A stretch of 64,000 nt of DNA from Sphingomonas sp. Root710 (GCF_001429065.1 NZ_LMIB01000001.1:381933-445932); one strand, 5' to 3'; shown: positions 18,295-28,112, counted from the stretch's first letter. Translations and numbers: made by a program. Notes: generated from the sequence alone by a model not told the origin.

Positions 18295-20250
18295 TCAGGA
18301 AGCGATGGCGTAGCTTTGGCGTCTTGGGTCTGCGGCGGCGGTGCGGATGCCGGTAGCGGGATCGAGGCTGGCGACACAGACGCTGCCGGCGCGCCAGGTG
18401 CGTTCGGGCCATGGCGCGACGTCGTGGCCCATGTCGCGAAGGGCAGCGAAGGTTCGCTGATCGATCGATGCTTCGACGTTGAGGCGGCCGACGAGGCGGG
18501 AATGTGGTTCGAAGGAATCGGGGAAGTCATAGGTTGCGAAGCGGGGCGCCTCGACGGCTTCCTGCGGGTTCATCCCGAACAGGTGCATGTTGAGAAACAC
18601 CTGGGTCATGGATTGGAGCTGGACGTCGCCGCCGGGGGTACCGATGGCCATGATCCGTCCGTCGCTAAACGCTGCGATGGCGGGGCTCGGCGTCAGGCGC
18701 GGCCTTTTCCCCGGGGCTACCGACGAGGGGTGGGCGGGGTCCGCCCAGGATTGCGAGCCGCGGGACGATGGGCAGATGCCGGTTCCGGGGATGACGGGGG
18801 TGTCCATCGAGACGTCGCTGGGCGTGGCGGAAAAGACGTTGCCGTCGCGATCGACGACACAGACATAGGATGTGGTTCCGGGGATGACGGGGGTGTCCAT
18901 CGAGACGTCGCTGGGCGTGGCGGAAAAGACGTTGCCGTCGCGATCGACGACACAGACATAGGATGTGTCGAGCGTAACGGTTTCCCGGCCGGAGACGCCT
19001 TCGGCGACAGTGGCGCGGCGCAGGTCGATCCGGGCCGCCGCCTGTGCGGCATGTTCGCGCGAGAGCAGCCGGTCGAGGGGCACGTCGACATGATCGGGGT
19101 CGCCGAAATAGCGGTCCCGGTCCGCGAAGGCGATCTTGAGCGCCTCGGTCAGGCGGTGGATGTAGGCGACCGAATTATGCTGGAGCGAGCGCAGGTCGAG
19201 GCGATCGGCGATCCGCAGCGCCTGGATCATCGAAGGCCCCTGGCACCAGGGCCTGGGCGTGCAGAGTTCGAAGCCGTCGAAGGCGGCGATGACGGGTTTC
19301 TCGACAGGGGTGCGGTAGCTTGCGAGATCGCCGGCCGAGAGCAGGCCGCCATGTTCGCGATGGAACGTCAGGATGCGCGAGGCGATATCACCCTTGTAGA
19401 AGGCGTCGCGCGCGGCCTGCAGCCCGTCGAGCCGGTCACCGCTGACGGCGGCTTCGGCGTCCACCATATATTGGATGGTGCCTGCCAGGTCGCTCTGGAC
19501 GAACAGCTCGCCGGGTTGCGGCGGGCGGCCCTGGGGGAGATAGATGGCGGCGTTCGAACTCCACCGGGCATATTCGTCGGCGAAGGCGGAGATGATGCTC
19601 GACATGAGCGGATACATGACGAAGCCGTCGCGGGCGTTCGAACTCCACCGGGCATATTCGTCGGCGAAGGCGGAGATGATGCTCGACATGAGCGGATACA
19701 TGACGAAGCCGTCGCGGGCGAAGCGGATGGCGTCCTCGGCGACTTCGCCGAAGGTCCTGGTGCCGAACCTGGAGAGGGCGGTGATCCAGGCGTCGGGGGC
19801 CGCGGGGACGACGGTGCGCAGGACGCCCTCGGGGATGGTGCCTGCCGCATGCCGGACGAAATAGTCGGGGGTGATGGCGCGTGGCCATGTTCCCAGGCCT
19901 GCGACGGCATGGGTCTGCGCGGTTTCGGCGATGCGGACCAGCATGGGGGCGACGCCTGCGAAATTGACCACGTCGCTCTGGACGACGGCAATGACGAGCC
20001 CGGCGGCGACACCGGCATCGACCGCGTTGCCGCCATTGTCGAGGATGCGGAACGCCGCCTGCGCGGCGAGGGGATGGCCGGCGGAGACCGCCTGGCGCGT
20101 GCCGCCCTGCAGCGGGCGGCTCAGCGCCTTGAACGGGCTCTCGGTGTTCCGCTGCGTCAGGCTCTTGCTGGCGTTTTCGATCTCGAAGCCTCCCCGTAAC
20201 TGATAAGCCGGCGGGTAACTCGCTTCAGCGATCACAGCCAATATCAACAC
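18295..20250 (-). CDS. GGT-like Ntn-hydrolase with two in-frame duplications (copy 2)
   Basis: A 651-aa open frame. Without two internal tandem duplications it would be 592 aa, near family length. N-terminal AVSAGHPLAAQAAFRILDNGGNAVDAGVAAGL and VNFAGVAPM are GGT signatures. A 28-residue block (ARDGFVMYPLMSSIISAF...) is repeated at about 179-234. A 31-residue block with the catalytic strand TSYVCVVDRDGNVFSATPSD is repeated, so two candidate nucleophile threonines exist (about Thr429 and Thr460). The GTG 20250 start lacks a clear ribosome binding site and is uncertain. It is convergent with tetR and divergent from the receptor at 20687. Whether the duplicated protein folds and self-processes is unknown; assembly error must be considered. 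Confidence 0.8.
   Translation of the reverse strand: MLILAVIAEASYPPAYQLRGGFEIENASKSLTQRNTESPFKALSRPLQGGTRQAVSAGHPLAAQAAFRILDNGGNAVDAGVAAGLVIAVVQSDVVNFAGVAPMLVRIAETAQTHAVAGLGTWPRAITPDYFVRHAAGTIPEGVLRTVVPAAPDAWITALSRFGTRTFGEVAEDAIRFARDGFVMYPLMSSIISAFADEYARWSSNARDGFVMYPLMSSIISAFADEYARWSSNAAIYLPQGRPPQPGELFVQSDLAGTIQYMVDAEAAVSGDRLDGLQAARDAFYKGDIASRILTFHREHGGLLSAGDLASYRTPVEKPVIAAFDGFELCTPRPWCQGPSMIQALRIADRLDLRSLQHNSVAYIHRLTEALKIAFADRDRYFGDPDHVDVPLDRLLSREHAAQAAARIDLRRATVAEGVSGRETVTLDTSYVCVVDRDGNVFSATPSDVSMDTPVIPGTTSYVCVVDRDGNVFSATPSDVSMDTPVIPGTGICPSSRGSQSWADPAHPSSVAPGKRPRLTPSPAIAAFSDGRIMAIGTPGGDVQLQSMTQVFLNMHLFGMNPQEAVEAPRFATYDFPDSFEPHSRLVGRLNVEASIDQRTFAALRDMGHDVAPWPERTWRAGSVCVASLDPATGIRTAAADPRRQSYAIAS
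18781..18966. repeat. 93-bp tandem duplication in GGT copy 2
   Basis: Positions 18781-18873 and 18874-18966 are identical 93-bp units (31 codons), so the frame is kept. On the minus strand each unit encodes the region around the catalytic threonine, TSYVCVVDRDGN. Confidence 0.9.
19551..19718. repeat. 84-bp tandem duplication in GGT copy 2
   Basis: Positions 19551-19634 and 19635-19718 are identical 84-bp units (28 codons) with a short GGCG microhomology at the joints. The matching segment in copy 1 (about 33-116) is present once. Confidence 0.9.
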
Positions 20251-20686
20251 TTCATGCGCTCAATTCAGCCTCGGTATTGGTGATTGAGAAAGGGCGGTTG
20301 AGCGGAGGGATACCTGCTACGAATATTATCCATGATTAAGTAGTAAGGGATATGTTTCGGTTTCATTGCTATCGTCGATAAACGGATTGCGGTCAGCCGT
20401 TTTTCCAAGCTGCATGACTGATGGAGCCGATGGCGAATTTCACGTTGCAGATATCGCGCAATGCTCGTTCGCCCGATGGTGAAAAAGCTCCGCCATCTCA
20501 TTGCTCGAAAATCGAGCGAAATGACGATCGTATCTTTCTGAATTGCGTGGCTTGTATCGGAATATTGGCCAGTTTTCCGTGGAGGAAATTGCAGAATACC
20601 GAAGCGATATTATAATAAAGTTACATAAAACATAAATGATCTGCTGATGATATTTCAGAGGATAACGCAAGCGGAAGGGGAAAATT
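20251..20686. other. Intergenic region between GGT copy 2 and the receptor
   Basis: There are 436 bp between divergent genes. The first 33 bp continue the duplication shared with 816-849. The 64-bp receptor element lies at 20313-20376. The rest is AT-richer towards the receptor (about 20600-20660). I see no gene in it. Confidence 0.6.
20313..20376 (+). promoter_or_regulatory. 64-bp element shared by two receptor promoters (copy 2)
   Basis: Counterpart of 5397-5460, with identical core CATGATTAAGTAGTAAG. It lies 310 bp upstream of the receptor start, against 161 bp in the first locus, so the distance to the start codon is not fixed. A promoter far upstream or an operator is plausible. Confidence 0.6.
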
Positions 20687-22846
20687 ATGCAATCTCATGA
20701 GAATGCCATCAAAACTCGCGGTATTCCTTCCGGGCTCCGCGCAGTTCGGCCACATCATCGCTTTGCGATAGGTGTTTCGGCGCTTGCTCTGGTTCTGTCG
20801 GCCAGCCCAAGTAGCGCGGAGGAGGGGGCTTCGGCTTCGTCCGGATCACATGAGGTTGCGGTCGATGAGATCGTCGTGCAGGCACGCAAGCGCGACGAGG
20901 TGCTGTCGAAAATTCCGGAAACGATCAGTGTCGTGACCGCCGCGCAGATCGAGAAGGCGGGCGTCAGGAGTGTCGACGATATCGGGCGCTTGACGCCGAA
21001 CGTCAGGCTCAACCAGCGGCAGGACAATGAGCCGAACGTCGTGATCCGCGGCGTCGGTTCGTTCGGCAACACGCAGGGCGTGGGCTTCTACATCGACGAC
21101 GTGCAGAATTTCACCGACCAGACTGCCGCGGTGGAGGACGTCGAGCGCATCGACATCCTCAAGGGGCCGCAAGGCACGCTCTATGGCGGCAGCAACGTCG
21201 GCGGCGCCATCAAATATGTGATGGCGAAGCCGACGGACAAGTTCGGTCTCCAGGCGCGGGCGGAATATGGAACGTTCGACACGACCAGGCTGTTCGGCGC
21301 GATCAACGTGCCCGTCGCAGAGACGTTGGCGGTACGGGTGTCCAGCTATTACAAGCGCACGGATGGCTTCGTCAGGAACGTGTTCCTGGACAGGCAGTCC
21401 GATGCGAAGAAGGAATGGGGGATCCGCGGCGCGCTCCGCTGGACCCCGACCGACGCGCTGACCGTCGACCTGAGCTACCGGCATAATCAGGTGCATACCG
21501 GCGGCAACGTCTATGTCGTATATACCGGCGACGATTATTCCCGCGAAGTGTCGTACGACCAGCAGGGGTCTCACAAGCGCGTCGTCGATGGCGGCATCCT
21601 GACCGCCAAATATGACATGGGTTTCGCCGATTTCACGTCGGTCACGTCCTACACGCGTCGGAAATATTCATTCCGGACCGACCAGGATTACTCGCCCTTC
21701 GATGTTCTGGTCACGATCATCGGCCCGAACAACGAGACGAAAGTCTTCACGCAGGAAGCGCGGCTCGCATCATCCGGTGAAGGTCCGTTCACATGGCTGG
21801 TCGGCGCCTACTACGCCCAGATCGACGACCCGAGCCCGCTTTCCCGTACTACATTGCATGTCGGACTGGATATGCCCCCGCCGCCGGATGGGATCGGGCC
21901 TGGGCCATTTGATATCCCGCTCTATGATCTCACCGGAAAATTTCGCCAGAAGGCCGTGTTCGGCACCGTCGGCTATCGCACCGGTCCGTTCAAGATCGAA
22001 GCCGGTCTGCGCGTCGGGCGCAGCGAATTCAGTGAGACGTTCCGGAATTTCGGAGCCAGCGCGAAATCGAATGGCACCAAGGTCCTGCCGAAGTTCACCC
22101 TTTCCTACGATGTCGATAATAATATGATATTGTACGGAAATATCGGGGTAGGCTCCGAGCCTGGCCGCGTGAACACGACGAGCCCGGTCCCCTACAAGGC
22201 GGAGCAAGCCACGAGTGTCGAGTTCGGCCTCAAGGGTTCGGCGCTCGATCGCCGGCTGAACTTCGATCTGGCCGCTTTCTACATCGACTATAAGGATCGC
22301 CAGCTGGAAACCCAGTTCCTGGATTCCAATGGCGTTCTGACCGAGGCGATCACCAATATCGGCAAGTCGCGCGGTTACGGTGTCGAGGCGGGCCTCACCT
22401 ATCGCCCGATCCGCGAACTGACCTTCTCGGCTTCTGGCGGATATCTCCATTCCAAATGGCATGACAAGAACGCCCAATATCAGTTCCAGTCGGTCGATGG
22501 GCTTTACGTCGCGAACTCTCCGAAGTTCACCGGCAATGCGAGTGTCGACTATACCCAGGAGATTGGCGGCGACCTCGCGTTGGGCTTACGGGCTGAAGTC
22601 AGCCACACCTCGTCCTTCTTCTGGGATGTGCTGAACACCGGCAAGCAGAAAACCTATGATCTCGTGAACTTGCGGGCCTCGCTGGGCCGGACGGACTCGG
22701 GATGGGAGTTCGCCATCCGCGGCGAGAATGTGTTCAACAAGAAATATTATGACGACGCGGTTCCCAATATCTTCGGGCCGGGCGTAAGCGTCGGCGCGCC
22801 GGGAAGACCCGCAAGCATAACGGCATCCATCAGTCTGAAATATTGA
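20687..22846 (+). CDS. TonB-dependent outer membrane receptor (paralogue 2)
   Basis: A 719-aa receptor with a signal peptide (hydrophobic stretch ending SASPSSAEE), then DEIVVQARKRDEVLSKIPETISVVTA and the plug motif IDILKGPQGTLYGGSNVGGAIKYV. The barrel ends in SLKY. It is closely similar throughout to the receptor at 5622-7790. The main differences are in the extracellular loops, for example around TLHVGLDMPPPPDGIGPGP. That suggests related but distinct ligands. GGAAGGGG precedes ATG 20687. A terminator-like hairpin follows the gene. Downstream hydrolase and monooxygenase genes probably act on what it imports. Confidence 0.95.
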   Translation: MQSHENAIKTRGIPSGLRAVRPHHRFAIGVSALALVLSASPSSAEEGASASSGSHEVAVDEIVVQARKRDEVLSKIPETISVVTAAQIEKAGVRSVDDIGRLTPNVRLNQRQDNEPNVVIRGVGSFGNTQGVGFYIDDVQNFTDQTAAVEDVERIDILKGPQGTLYGGSNVGGAIKYVMAKPTDKFGLQARAEYGTFDTTRLFGAINVPVAETLAVRVSSYYKRTDGFVRNVFLDRQSDAKKEWGIRGALRWTPTDALTVDLSYRHNQVHTGGNVYVVYTGDDYSREVSYDQQGSHKRVVDGGILTAKYDMGFADFTSVTSYTRRKYSFRTDQDYSPFDVLVTIIGPNNETKVFTQEARLASSGEGPFTWLVGAYYAQIDDPSPLSRTTLHVGLDMPPPPDGIGPGPFDIPLYDLTGKFRQKAVFGTVGYRTGPFKIEAGLRVGRSEFSETFRNFGASAKSNGTKVLPKFTLSYDVDNNMILYGNIGVGSEPGRVNTTSPVPYKAEQATSVEFGLKGSALDRRLNFDLAAFYIDYKDRQLETQFLDSNGVLTEAITNIGKSRGYGVEAGLTYRPIRELTFSASGGYLHSKWHDKNAQYQFQSVDGLYVANSPKFTGNASVDYTQEIGGDLALGLRAEVSHTSSFFWDVLNTGKQKTYDLVNLRASLGRTDSGWEFAIRGENVFNKKYYDDAVPNIFGPGVSVGAPGRPASITASISLKY

Positions 22847-22857
22847 TCCTGCAGGAG

Positions 22858-22889
22858 GCTCGTCACCGGAGCGGAGGCCGGTGGCGAGC
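22858..22889 (+). terminator. Terminator-like hairpin after the second receptor
   Basis: GCTCGTCACCGG / CCGGTGGCGAGC form a 12-bp stem with one G-T pair and an 8-nt loop, 11 bp after the stop codon. There is no T-run, so it may act as a partial terminator or an mRNA 3' protector. Confidence 0.55.
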
Positions 22890-22930
22890 ATCCTCGCGGG
22901 CAACGGCATTCTTGTAGCGCAACAATCCTT

Positions 22931-23746
22931 ATGGAGAAAATCTCCGTGGTTCAGACGAAATTCCAGGACGCCGGCAAGCTTCGGGTTCGATACAAAGTTG
23001 CCGGCGACGGAGTTCCCCTGATCCTGCTACACGGCGGAACAAGCGATGGTGGCATGTTCGCCGATATATTGCCCTATCTCGCAGAGTCGTTCCTGACGAT
23101 CGCCTACGATCAGCGCGGCTGCGGGGGGACGACCTGCGAAGACAGCTCGGATTACAGCCTAGAAGATCTTGCCGACGATGCCGCCGCCTTCATCGAGGCG
23201 CTCGGTTATGAGAAGGCGCATATATTGGGCCATTCGGCCGGGGGACTCGTCGCGCAGTTGCTGGCCGTCCGCTCGCCACGGCGGGTCGACAAGCTGATCC
23301 TGCAGTCCACCGCGCCCATCACGGCTTTCAAGAAGACCCTGAATGATGGAGCGATTCAGAACTACAACAAGAAGCGTGCCGAAGGTGGGGTGCATGCTGC
23401 GGCGGAATTATTCACGACACCCGACTATATCGCCGAACATCCCGAGTTCGTGGACAAGCTGATCGAGCTACAGAAATCGGTTGCGCCCGAGGCGATGGCG
23501 CAGCGTCTGAAAGCGCTGCAGACGTTCGACATCGACAACGTCGATTTGAGCCGGATCACCATGGAAACGCTGGTGATCTATGCGGAGTGTGACCAGCTGG
23601 TCGAACGCGCTTCGGTCGAACAGATGGCCAATGAAGTGCTTCCCCATGCACGGCTGGAAATTTTTCGGGGCGCCGGGCATGCCGGCGTCCTGCAATATCC
23701 CGAAGGCTATGCGCAATTGGCGACCTCGTTCCTCAAGGGCCGATAG
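22931..23746 (+). CDS. Alpha/beta hydrolase
   Basis: A 271-aa alpha/beta-hydrolase-fold protein. The oxyanion region is LILLHGGTSDG and a strand reads AYDQRGCGGT. The nucleophile elbow is GHSAGG (Ser102), the acid residue is in YAECDQLV, and the catalytic histidine is in GAGHAG (about His250), so the triad is complete. No signal peptide is present. Such enzymes hydrolyse esters, lactones or C-C bonds. It lies 85 bp after the second receptor and 91 bp before an FAD monooxygenase gene. It may open a lactone or ester made by the monooxygenases of this region. Confidence 0.92.
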   Translation: MEKISVVQTKFQDAGKLRVRYKVAGDGVPLILLHGGTSDGGMFADILPYLAESFLTIAYDQRGCGGTTCEDSSDYSLEDLADDAAAFIEALGYEKAHILGHSAGGLVAQLLAVRSPRRVDKLILQSTAPITAFKKTLNDGAIQNYNKKRAEGGVHAAAELFTTPDYIAEHPEFVDKLIELQKSVAPEAMAQRLKALQTFDIDNVDLSRITMETLVIYAECDQLVERASVEQMANEVLPHARLEIFRGAGHAGVLQYPEGYAQLATSFLKGR

Positions 23747-23837
23747 CGATAACCAGCCATTTGGCGGGCTGATGTCTCCCCGCCGACCGAGCAGAGCATC
23801 ACGACGATCGATGAAATATGCAGGAGCATTGAGTAAG

Positions 23838-24947
23838 ATGAAGATATTGGTTTGTGGCGCTGGCGTAGCCGGCCTGTCGGCGACCCTATACCTGAAGCGT
23901 GCGGGCCATGAGGTCACGACCCTGGAGACGGGCCCCAAACTACGCACTGCCGGCGGCCCCGTCGACGTCCGCGGCGACGCATTGGATTTCGTGAAGGAGC
24001 TCGGCCTGTGGGACGAGATGAAGGCGCACGAGGTCCATATGACCGACGACATGTACTTCATCGACAAGGATGGCAAAAAAGCCGCGTCGTTCCCCCACAA
24101 TGCCATCAAGGATTCGCCCGATGACCTCGAGATCGAGCGCGTCGCCCTGATCCCCATCCTGGCCCGCGAGGCCGGCATCGAGACCTTCCGCTTCGGGACC
24201 ACGATCGAGAGCCTCGACGATCGCGGTAACCATGTTCACGTCAAGCTCACCGACGGCACCGAGGATGATTACGACCTCGTCATCGGTACCGATGGCGTCC
24301 ACTCCTTGACGCGCAAATTGGCATTCGGACGGCCGGAGGCGGACTTCGCGCACTTTCTCGGCGTCTATGTCGGCTTTGCGCCGATTGGACCGACGGGCCC
24401 GGAAGGCACGCCCTCGGTCAACTTCAACACGCCGGGCAAGCTCATCGGCTGCGTCCAGTCACGCGATTGCGAATATGCGGTGATGATGTTCCGCTCGCCC
24501 CAGCTGTCCTATGACTATCGCGACCCCGCGGCGATCCGGGACATTATCCGCAATACCTACACCGACGACCTGTGGCGGACCCAGGAGATGGTCGAGCGCT
24601 CCGTCAACAATGACGGGTTGTGGATGGACGAGGCCACGCAGATCAAGATGGACAGCTGGCGCAAGGGACGGGTTTTCCTCGTCGGCGACTCCGCCCACTG
24701 CGCTACGCCGCTGTCGGGCCGGGGTGTCTCGATCGCCATAAGCGGCGCCCGCTTCCTTACGATGGCTCTCAACGAGTTTCCCAACGATATCGACGCCGCA
24801 TATGCCCGATATGAAGAGCTCCAGCGTCCTTATGTCGATCACGCCCAGGCCACCGTCTACGAGGGCATCGGTATAGTGCTGCCCGAGTCTTATGAAGAGA
24901 TCGATGCTCGCAACGAGATGGTGAGGCAAATGATGAGCGAGGCTTGA
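23838..24947 (+). CDS. FAD-dependent monooxygenase (PHBH/TetX-like fold)
   Basis: A 369-aa group A flavoprotein hydroxylase. It has ILVCGAGVAGLSATLYLKRAGHEV at the N-terminus, the DG motif VIGTDGVHSLTRK, and the GD motif RVFLVGDSAHCATPLSGRGVS. It is related to the enzyme at 4033-5253 but only moderately, so the pair are homologous positions in two parallel units and not a recent copy. ATG 23838 directly precedes the FAD domain and has CAGGAG about 11 bp upstream; ATG 23811 or TTG 23829 are alternatives. A strong terminator follows at 24976-25013, marking the end of this transcript. Confidence 0.9.
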   Translation: MKILVCGAGVAGLSATLYLKRAGHEVTTLETGPKLRTAGGPVDVRGDALDFVKELGLWDEMKAHEVHMTDDMYFIDKDGKKAASFPHNAIKDSPDDLEIERVALIPILAREAGIETFRFGTTIESLDDRGNHVHVKLTDGTEDDYDLVIGTDGVHSLTRKLAFGRPEADFAHFLGVYVGFAPIGPTGPEGTPSVNFNTPGKLIGCVQSRDCEYAVMMFRSPQLSYDYRDPAAIRDIIRNTYTDDLWRTQEMVERSVNNDGLWMDEATQIKMDSWRKGRVFLVGDSAHCATPLSGRGVSIAISGARFLTMALNEFPNDIDAAYARYEELQRPYVDHAQATVYEGIGIVLPESYEEIDARNEMVRQMMSEA

Positions 24948-24975
24948 GGCCATCACCGAAGACCGCCGTCTGGAA

Positions 24976-25013
24976 GGAGCGACCTCGGATATATCCGACG
25001 GTCGCCTCTTTTT
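24976..25013 (+). terminator. Rho-independent terminator
   Basis: The stem GCGACC...GGTCGC surrounds the perfect palindrome TCGGATATATCCGA and is followed by CTCTTTTTCC. It lies 29 bp after the FAD monooxygenase stop and has the textbook stem plus T-run layout. Confidence 0.88.
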
Positions 25014-25046
25014 CCAACGCCGACGACCTGTTGTTTCCAGACCGGG

Positions 25047-26318
25047 GTGGATATCAAGATGATGCATGAATCTCGCCACCCAGGTTCTTCATATCTGCTC
25101 TTCGTTCTGTTCATCACTCTCGCGGTGGCGTTCGTCGATCGGCAGATGCTCAATATTCTGGTTGATCCCATCCGTGCGGACACGGGATTGACCGACACCC
25201 AGATCGGAATGCTTCAGGGACCGGCCTTCATCATAACCTATACGCTCTGCATGTTTCCCGTCGCCTGGTTGTCCGATCGCTTTTCCCGCAAGCTCGTCAT
25301 CATCGTCAGTCTGATATCGTTCAGCCTAATGACCTTCCTGTTCGGTATCGCAGAGGGTTTCCTTGGCCTCCTGCTGACCCGGGCCGGGGTCGCCATCGGT
25401 GAGGCTGCGATCACGCCCGCCGCCGTGTCCCTCATTCGCGAAAGCCGCCCGCCCGAGAAGCAAGCGTTCGCAATGGGCGTGTTCGGCACCGGCGTCTATG
25501 TCGGTTCGGGCCTCGCGCTGATGGTCGGCGGTTCGGGCTATCAGGCGATTTTCAATGTTACGGGAGACGCCTCGGCCTGGCGCTGGCTGTTCATGCTGTG
25601 CGCGGGCCTGGGGCTTTTGGTGATCCTGTTCGTGATCTTCATGAAGGAGCCCGTGCGGATCGAGAGCAATCGAACCGATCCGGCGGACGACAGCTCGATG
25701 GCCGCATTTTTCCGGCATATTCGCGGGATGCTCAAGATCGTCGTTCCGTTTCTCATGGCATTTATCTGCATAAGTGCCATGTCGATGGCCATTCTCTCAT
25801 GGTTCCCGGCCATGCTGACGCGTGCGGGCTGGTCGTTCCAATCCGCTGGCTTCGCGCTCGGCATCGCCAACCTGGTGGGGGGAGCGTGCGGTGCTTTGTC
25901 GAGCGGACATATCGCAGGGCTGCTCGCCCGACGGGGCATATCCTATCCGGCCATCCGCATTCTGACTGCCGTGACGATTTTGTTCGGCATCTCGGCGGCG
26001 GCTACGGCGATGGCGATCTCTCCGGTTCTGGCCATCATCTTTGCGGGGCTGACGATGGCCGGATCCGGGGCGATCGCCACCATGGGGGTATATGGTTTTC
26101 AATCGCTGTTTCCGTCCAAGTTCAGCGCGAGGGCGGTTGCGTTTTATATGGTATTGTCCGGAACGCTGGGTGCCCCGCTCGGGCCGCTCGTGGTGCCGAT
26201 GGTCATCGATCTGGCAAATGGCAGTCTTCAACTTGCCATCGCGATCGTCGCACTTACCGGTACGGCCCTCGCACTGCTTTGTCTTGCACCCATATTCGTA
26301 AAGTTCTCGAAACAGTGA
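25047..26318 (+). CDS. MFS transporter
   Basis: A 423-aa inner membrane protein with about 12 hydrophobic segments. Family marks are FVDRQMLNILVDPIRADTGLTDTQIGMLQGPAF near TM1, and WLSDRFSRKLVI, the conserved loop between TM2 and TM3 (GxxxDRxGRR type). The central cytoplasmic loop is about residues 200-225. It belongs to the aromatic acid/organic anion-like MFS transporters common in sphingomonad catabolic clusters. It could take the compound from the periplasm after TonB-dependent import. The start is GTG 25047 or ATG 25059. It is separated from the upstream gene by a strong terminator, so it has its own promoter. Confidence 0.9.
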   Translation: MDIKMMHESRHPGSSYLLFVLFITLAVAFVDRQMLNILVDPIRADTGLTDTQIGMLQGPAFIITYTLCMFPVAWLSDRFSRKLVIIVSLISFSLMTFLFGIAEGFLGLLLTRAGVAIGEAAITPAAVSLIRESRPPEKQAFAMGVFGTGVYVGSGLALMVGGSGYQAIFNVTGDASAWRWLFMLCAGLGLLVILFVIFMKEPVRIESNRTDPADDSSMAAFFRHIRGMLKIVVPFLMAFICISAMSMAILSWFPAMLTRAGWSFQSAGFALGIANLVGGACGALSSGHIAGLLARRGISYPAIRILTAVTILFGISAAATAMAISPVLAIIFAGLTMAGSGAIATMGVYGFQSLFPSKFSARAVAFYMVLSGTLGAPLGPLVVPMVIDLANGSLQLAIAIVALTGTALALLCLAPIFVKFSKQ

Positions 26319-26391
26319 TGCGCCGACAATTTTTCTCGATTAATTCGTAACATTTTTAGCCATTCTTGGCTCATGTAATTCGTACGCTTCG

Positions 26392-26844
<453 letters not shown>

Positions 26845-27073
26845 GGGCATAAGGTGAACAGCGGATTTCGGATCCGATGGGGAGTATGCGGCCAGTCTTG
26901 GTGACGGCACTGTCGGGACATCCATCGGCTGGTTGCGATTGAAATATCCGATGACCGGTTGGGCCTGCCATTACGTCAGATCGCTCGAAAAAAAAGGAGC
27001 GGGTGAGGACGAGCCTCACCCGCCCAGGGCCCGCAGTCTGGGAGGAACGGTTGTCAGCTGCGAGGTCGGGTAG
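26845..27073. other. Non-coding stretch after the gene remnant
   Basis: Apart from the minus-strand terminator at 26986-27023 I see no gene or repeat here. With the remnant region it forms a 750-bp gap between the MFS and methyltransferase genes. Confidence 0.5.
26986..27023 (-). terminator. Rho-independent terminator of the methyltransferase gene
   Basis: On the minus strand a perfect 10-bp stem GCGGGTGAGG / CCTCACCCGC with a 5-nt loop is followed by CTCC and a run of eight T (the A-run at about 26988-26995 on the plus strand). It lies about 50 bp after the methyltransferase stop. Confidence 0.9.
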
Positions 27074-28018
27074 TCAGCGAGCGGGGATGCGAGCGCGTGG
27101 CAGGCCGACGAGGAGGAGGTGGACCGCCTGGTCCACGAAGGCAGGATCGGACGCGTAGCGGCGTTCGAGCATGTCGAGTGTCGGATCCGGCTTGGCCGAG
27201 GATGGTGTCATAGCGCCCCAGTTTGGATGCGGAGCGAAACGCTGCCGGAAGATGTCGAGGCCGGAAAGCTCGGCAATCGAGACATAGGGTGCGAAAAGGC
27301 GGCGCAGTTCGTTTGATGAGAAGAGGTGCGATGCCATCGATAGATGGCGACCGTCCGCCATCACGACATCCATGCGGCCTGCAAGATTATCCTGCTGGAA
27401 GGCCCGCGCGCGATCGATGGGCTGGACATAGATGGTCGGCGGCCCCTTGACCGTGCGGACGGTCGCGATCAGGGCGCTTTTCGTTATCCGGCTGAGTTCG
27501 CGCGCGACGCCTTCGTGCAATTCCGCTGGAAGATGGTTGAGGACATTGTAGAGGCAGAGTGTCACGTCGAAGCTGTCGTTACGCAGGCTCTGCGTCGCGT
27601 TTGCGATATCCGCGACGTAGAAGCGAAGCGCGATATGAGTGTCGATCAGGTCGATGGCCAGGCGGTGGGCCTGCACGATCATTTCCGGTGAGATGTCGAA
27701 GCCCTCGCCCTCGATCGTGGTGAAGCCGAGTTGTCGAGCACGCTGCACGGCCTGGATCAACCACAGGCCAGGCCCGCACCCGGCATCCAGAATGCGGACG
27801 CTGGTCATGCCGGCCGAGCGCATGGCGACGAGTTCGCCGTCGATGCGCGCCCAGATCTGGCGATCGACTTTGCCACTGCCGCGACCCGCAAGGCGCAGGC
27901 TGCATGGCTCACCATCGACCTGGTTAAGGAAGGCGGCGCTGTAGGCGTCATAGGCAGCGGCCGTAAGCTCGCAGAGAGAAACGGGCTCCGATGGAGCGGG
28001 TAGGGCTGATTCGTACAT
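27074..28018 (-). CDS. SAM-dependent class I methyltransferase
   Basis: A 314-aa protein with the SAM-binding motif I VRILDAGCGPGLWLIQAVQRARQLG (about residues 95-120). Motif II/III-like GEGFDISPEMIVQAHRLA and FDVTLCLYNVLNHLP follow, the latter being a typical motif IV. The remaining C-terminal part, with LFAPYVSIAELSGLDIFRQRF, resembles small-molecule methyltransferases. The substrate is unknown. It is a single-gene minus-strand unit with a strong terminator, divergent from the kdp operon, so it may share part of that promoter region (28019-28277). Confidence 0.85.
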   Translation of the reverse strand: MYESALPAPSEPVSLCELTAAAYDAYSAAFLNQVDGEPCSLRLAGRGSGKVDRQIWARIDGELVAMRSAGMTSVRILDAGCGPGLWLIQAVQRARQLGFTTIEGEGFDISPEMIVQAHRLAIDLIDTHIALRFYVADIANATQSLRNDSFDVTLCLYNVLNHLPAELHEGVARELSRITKSALIATVRTVKGPPTIYVQPIDRARAFQQDNLAGRMDVVMADGRHLSMASHLFSSNELRRLFAPYVSIAELSGLDIFRQRFAPHPNWGAMTPSSAKPDPTLDMLERRYASDPAFVDQAVHLLLVGLPRARIPAR

Positions 28019-28112
28019 GTGAGGCGTCTCGATAAAACGCGTTTTCGATGCCCCCGATATCGACTTGCAGACGTTTGAACTCCACGGCTTCGCCTCGGCT
28101 TTTGCATAGTAA

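Noticed and set aside
18781-19718. Repeats considered as a CRISPR or satellite array
   Set aside because: Only two copies of each unit, no spacers, and the units lie inside a coding frame.
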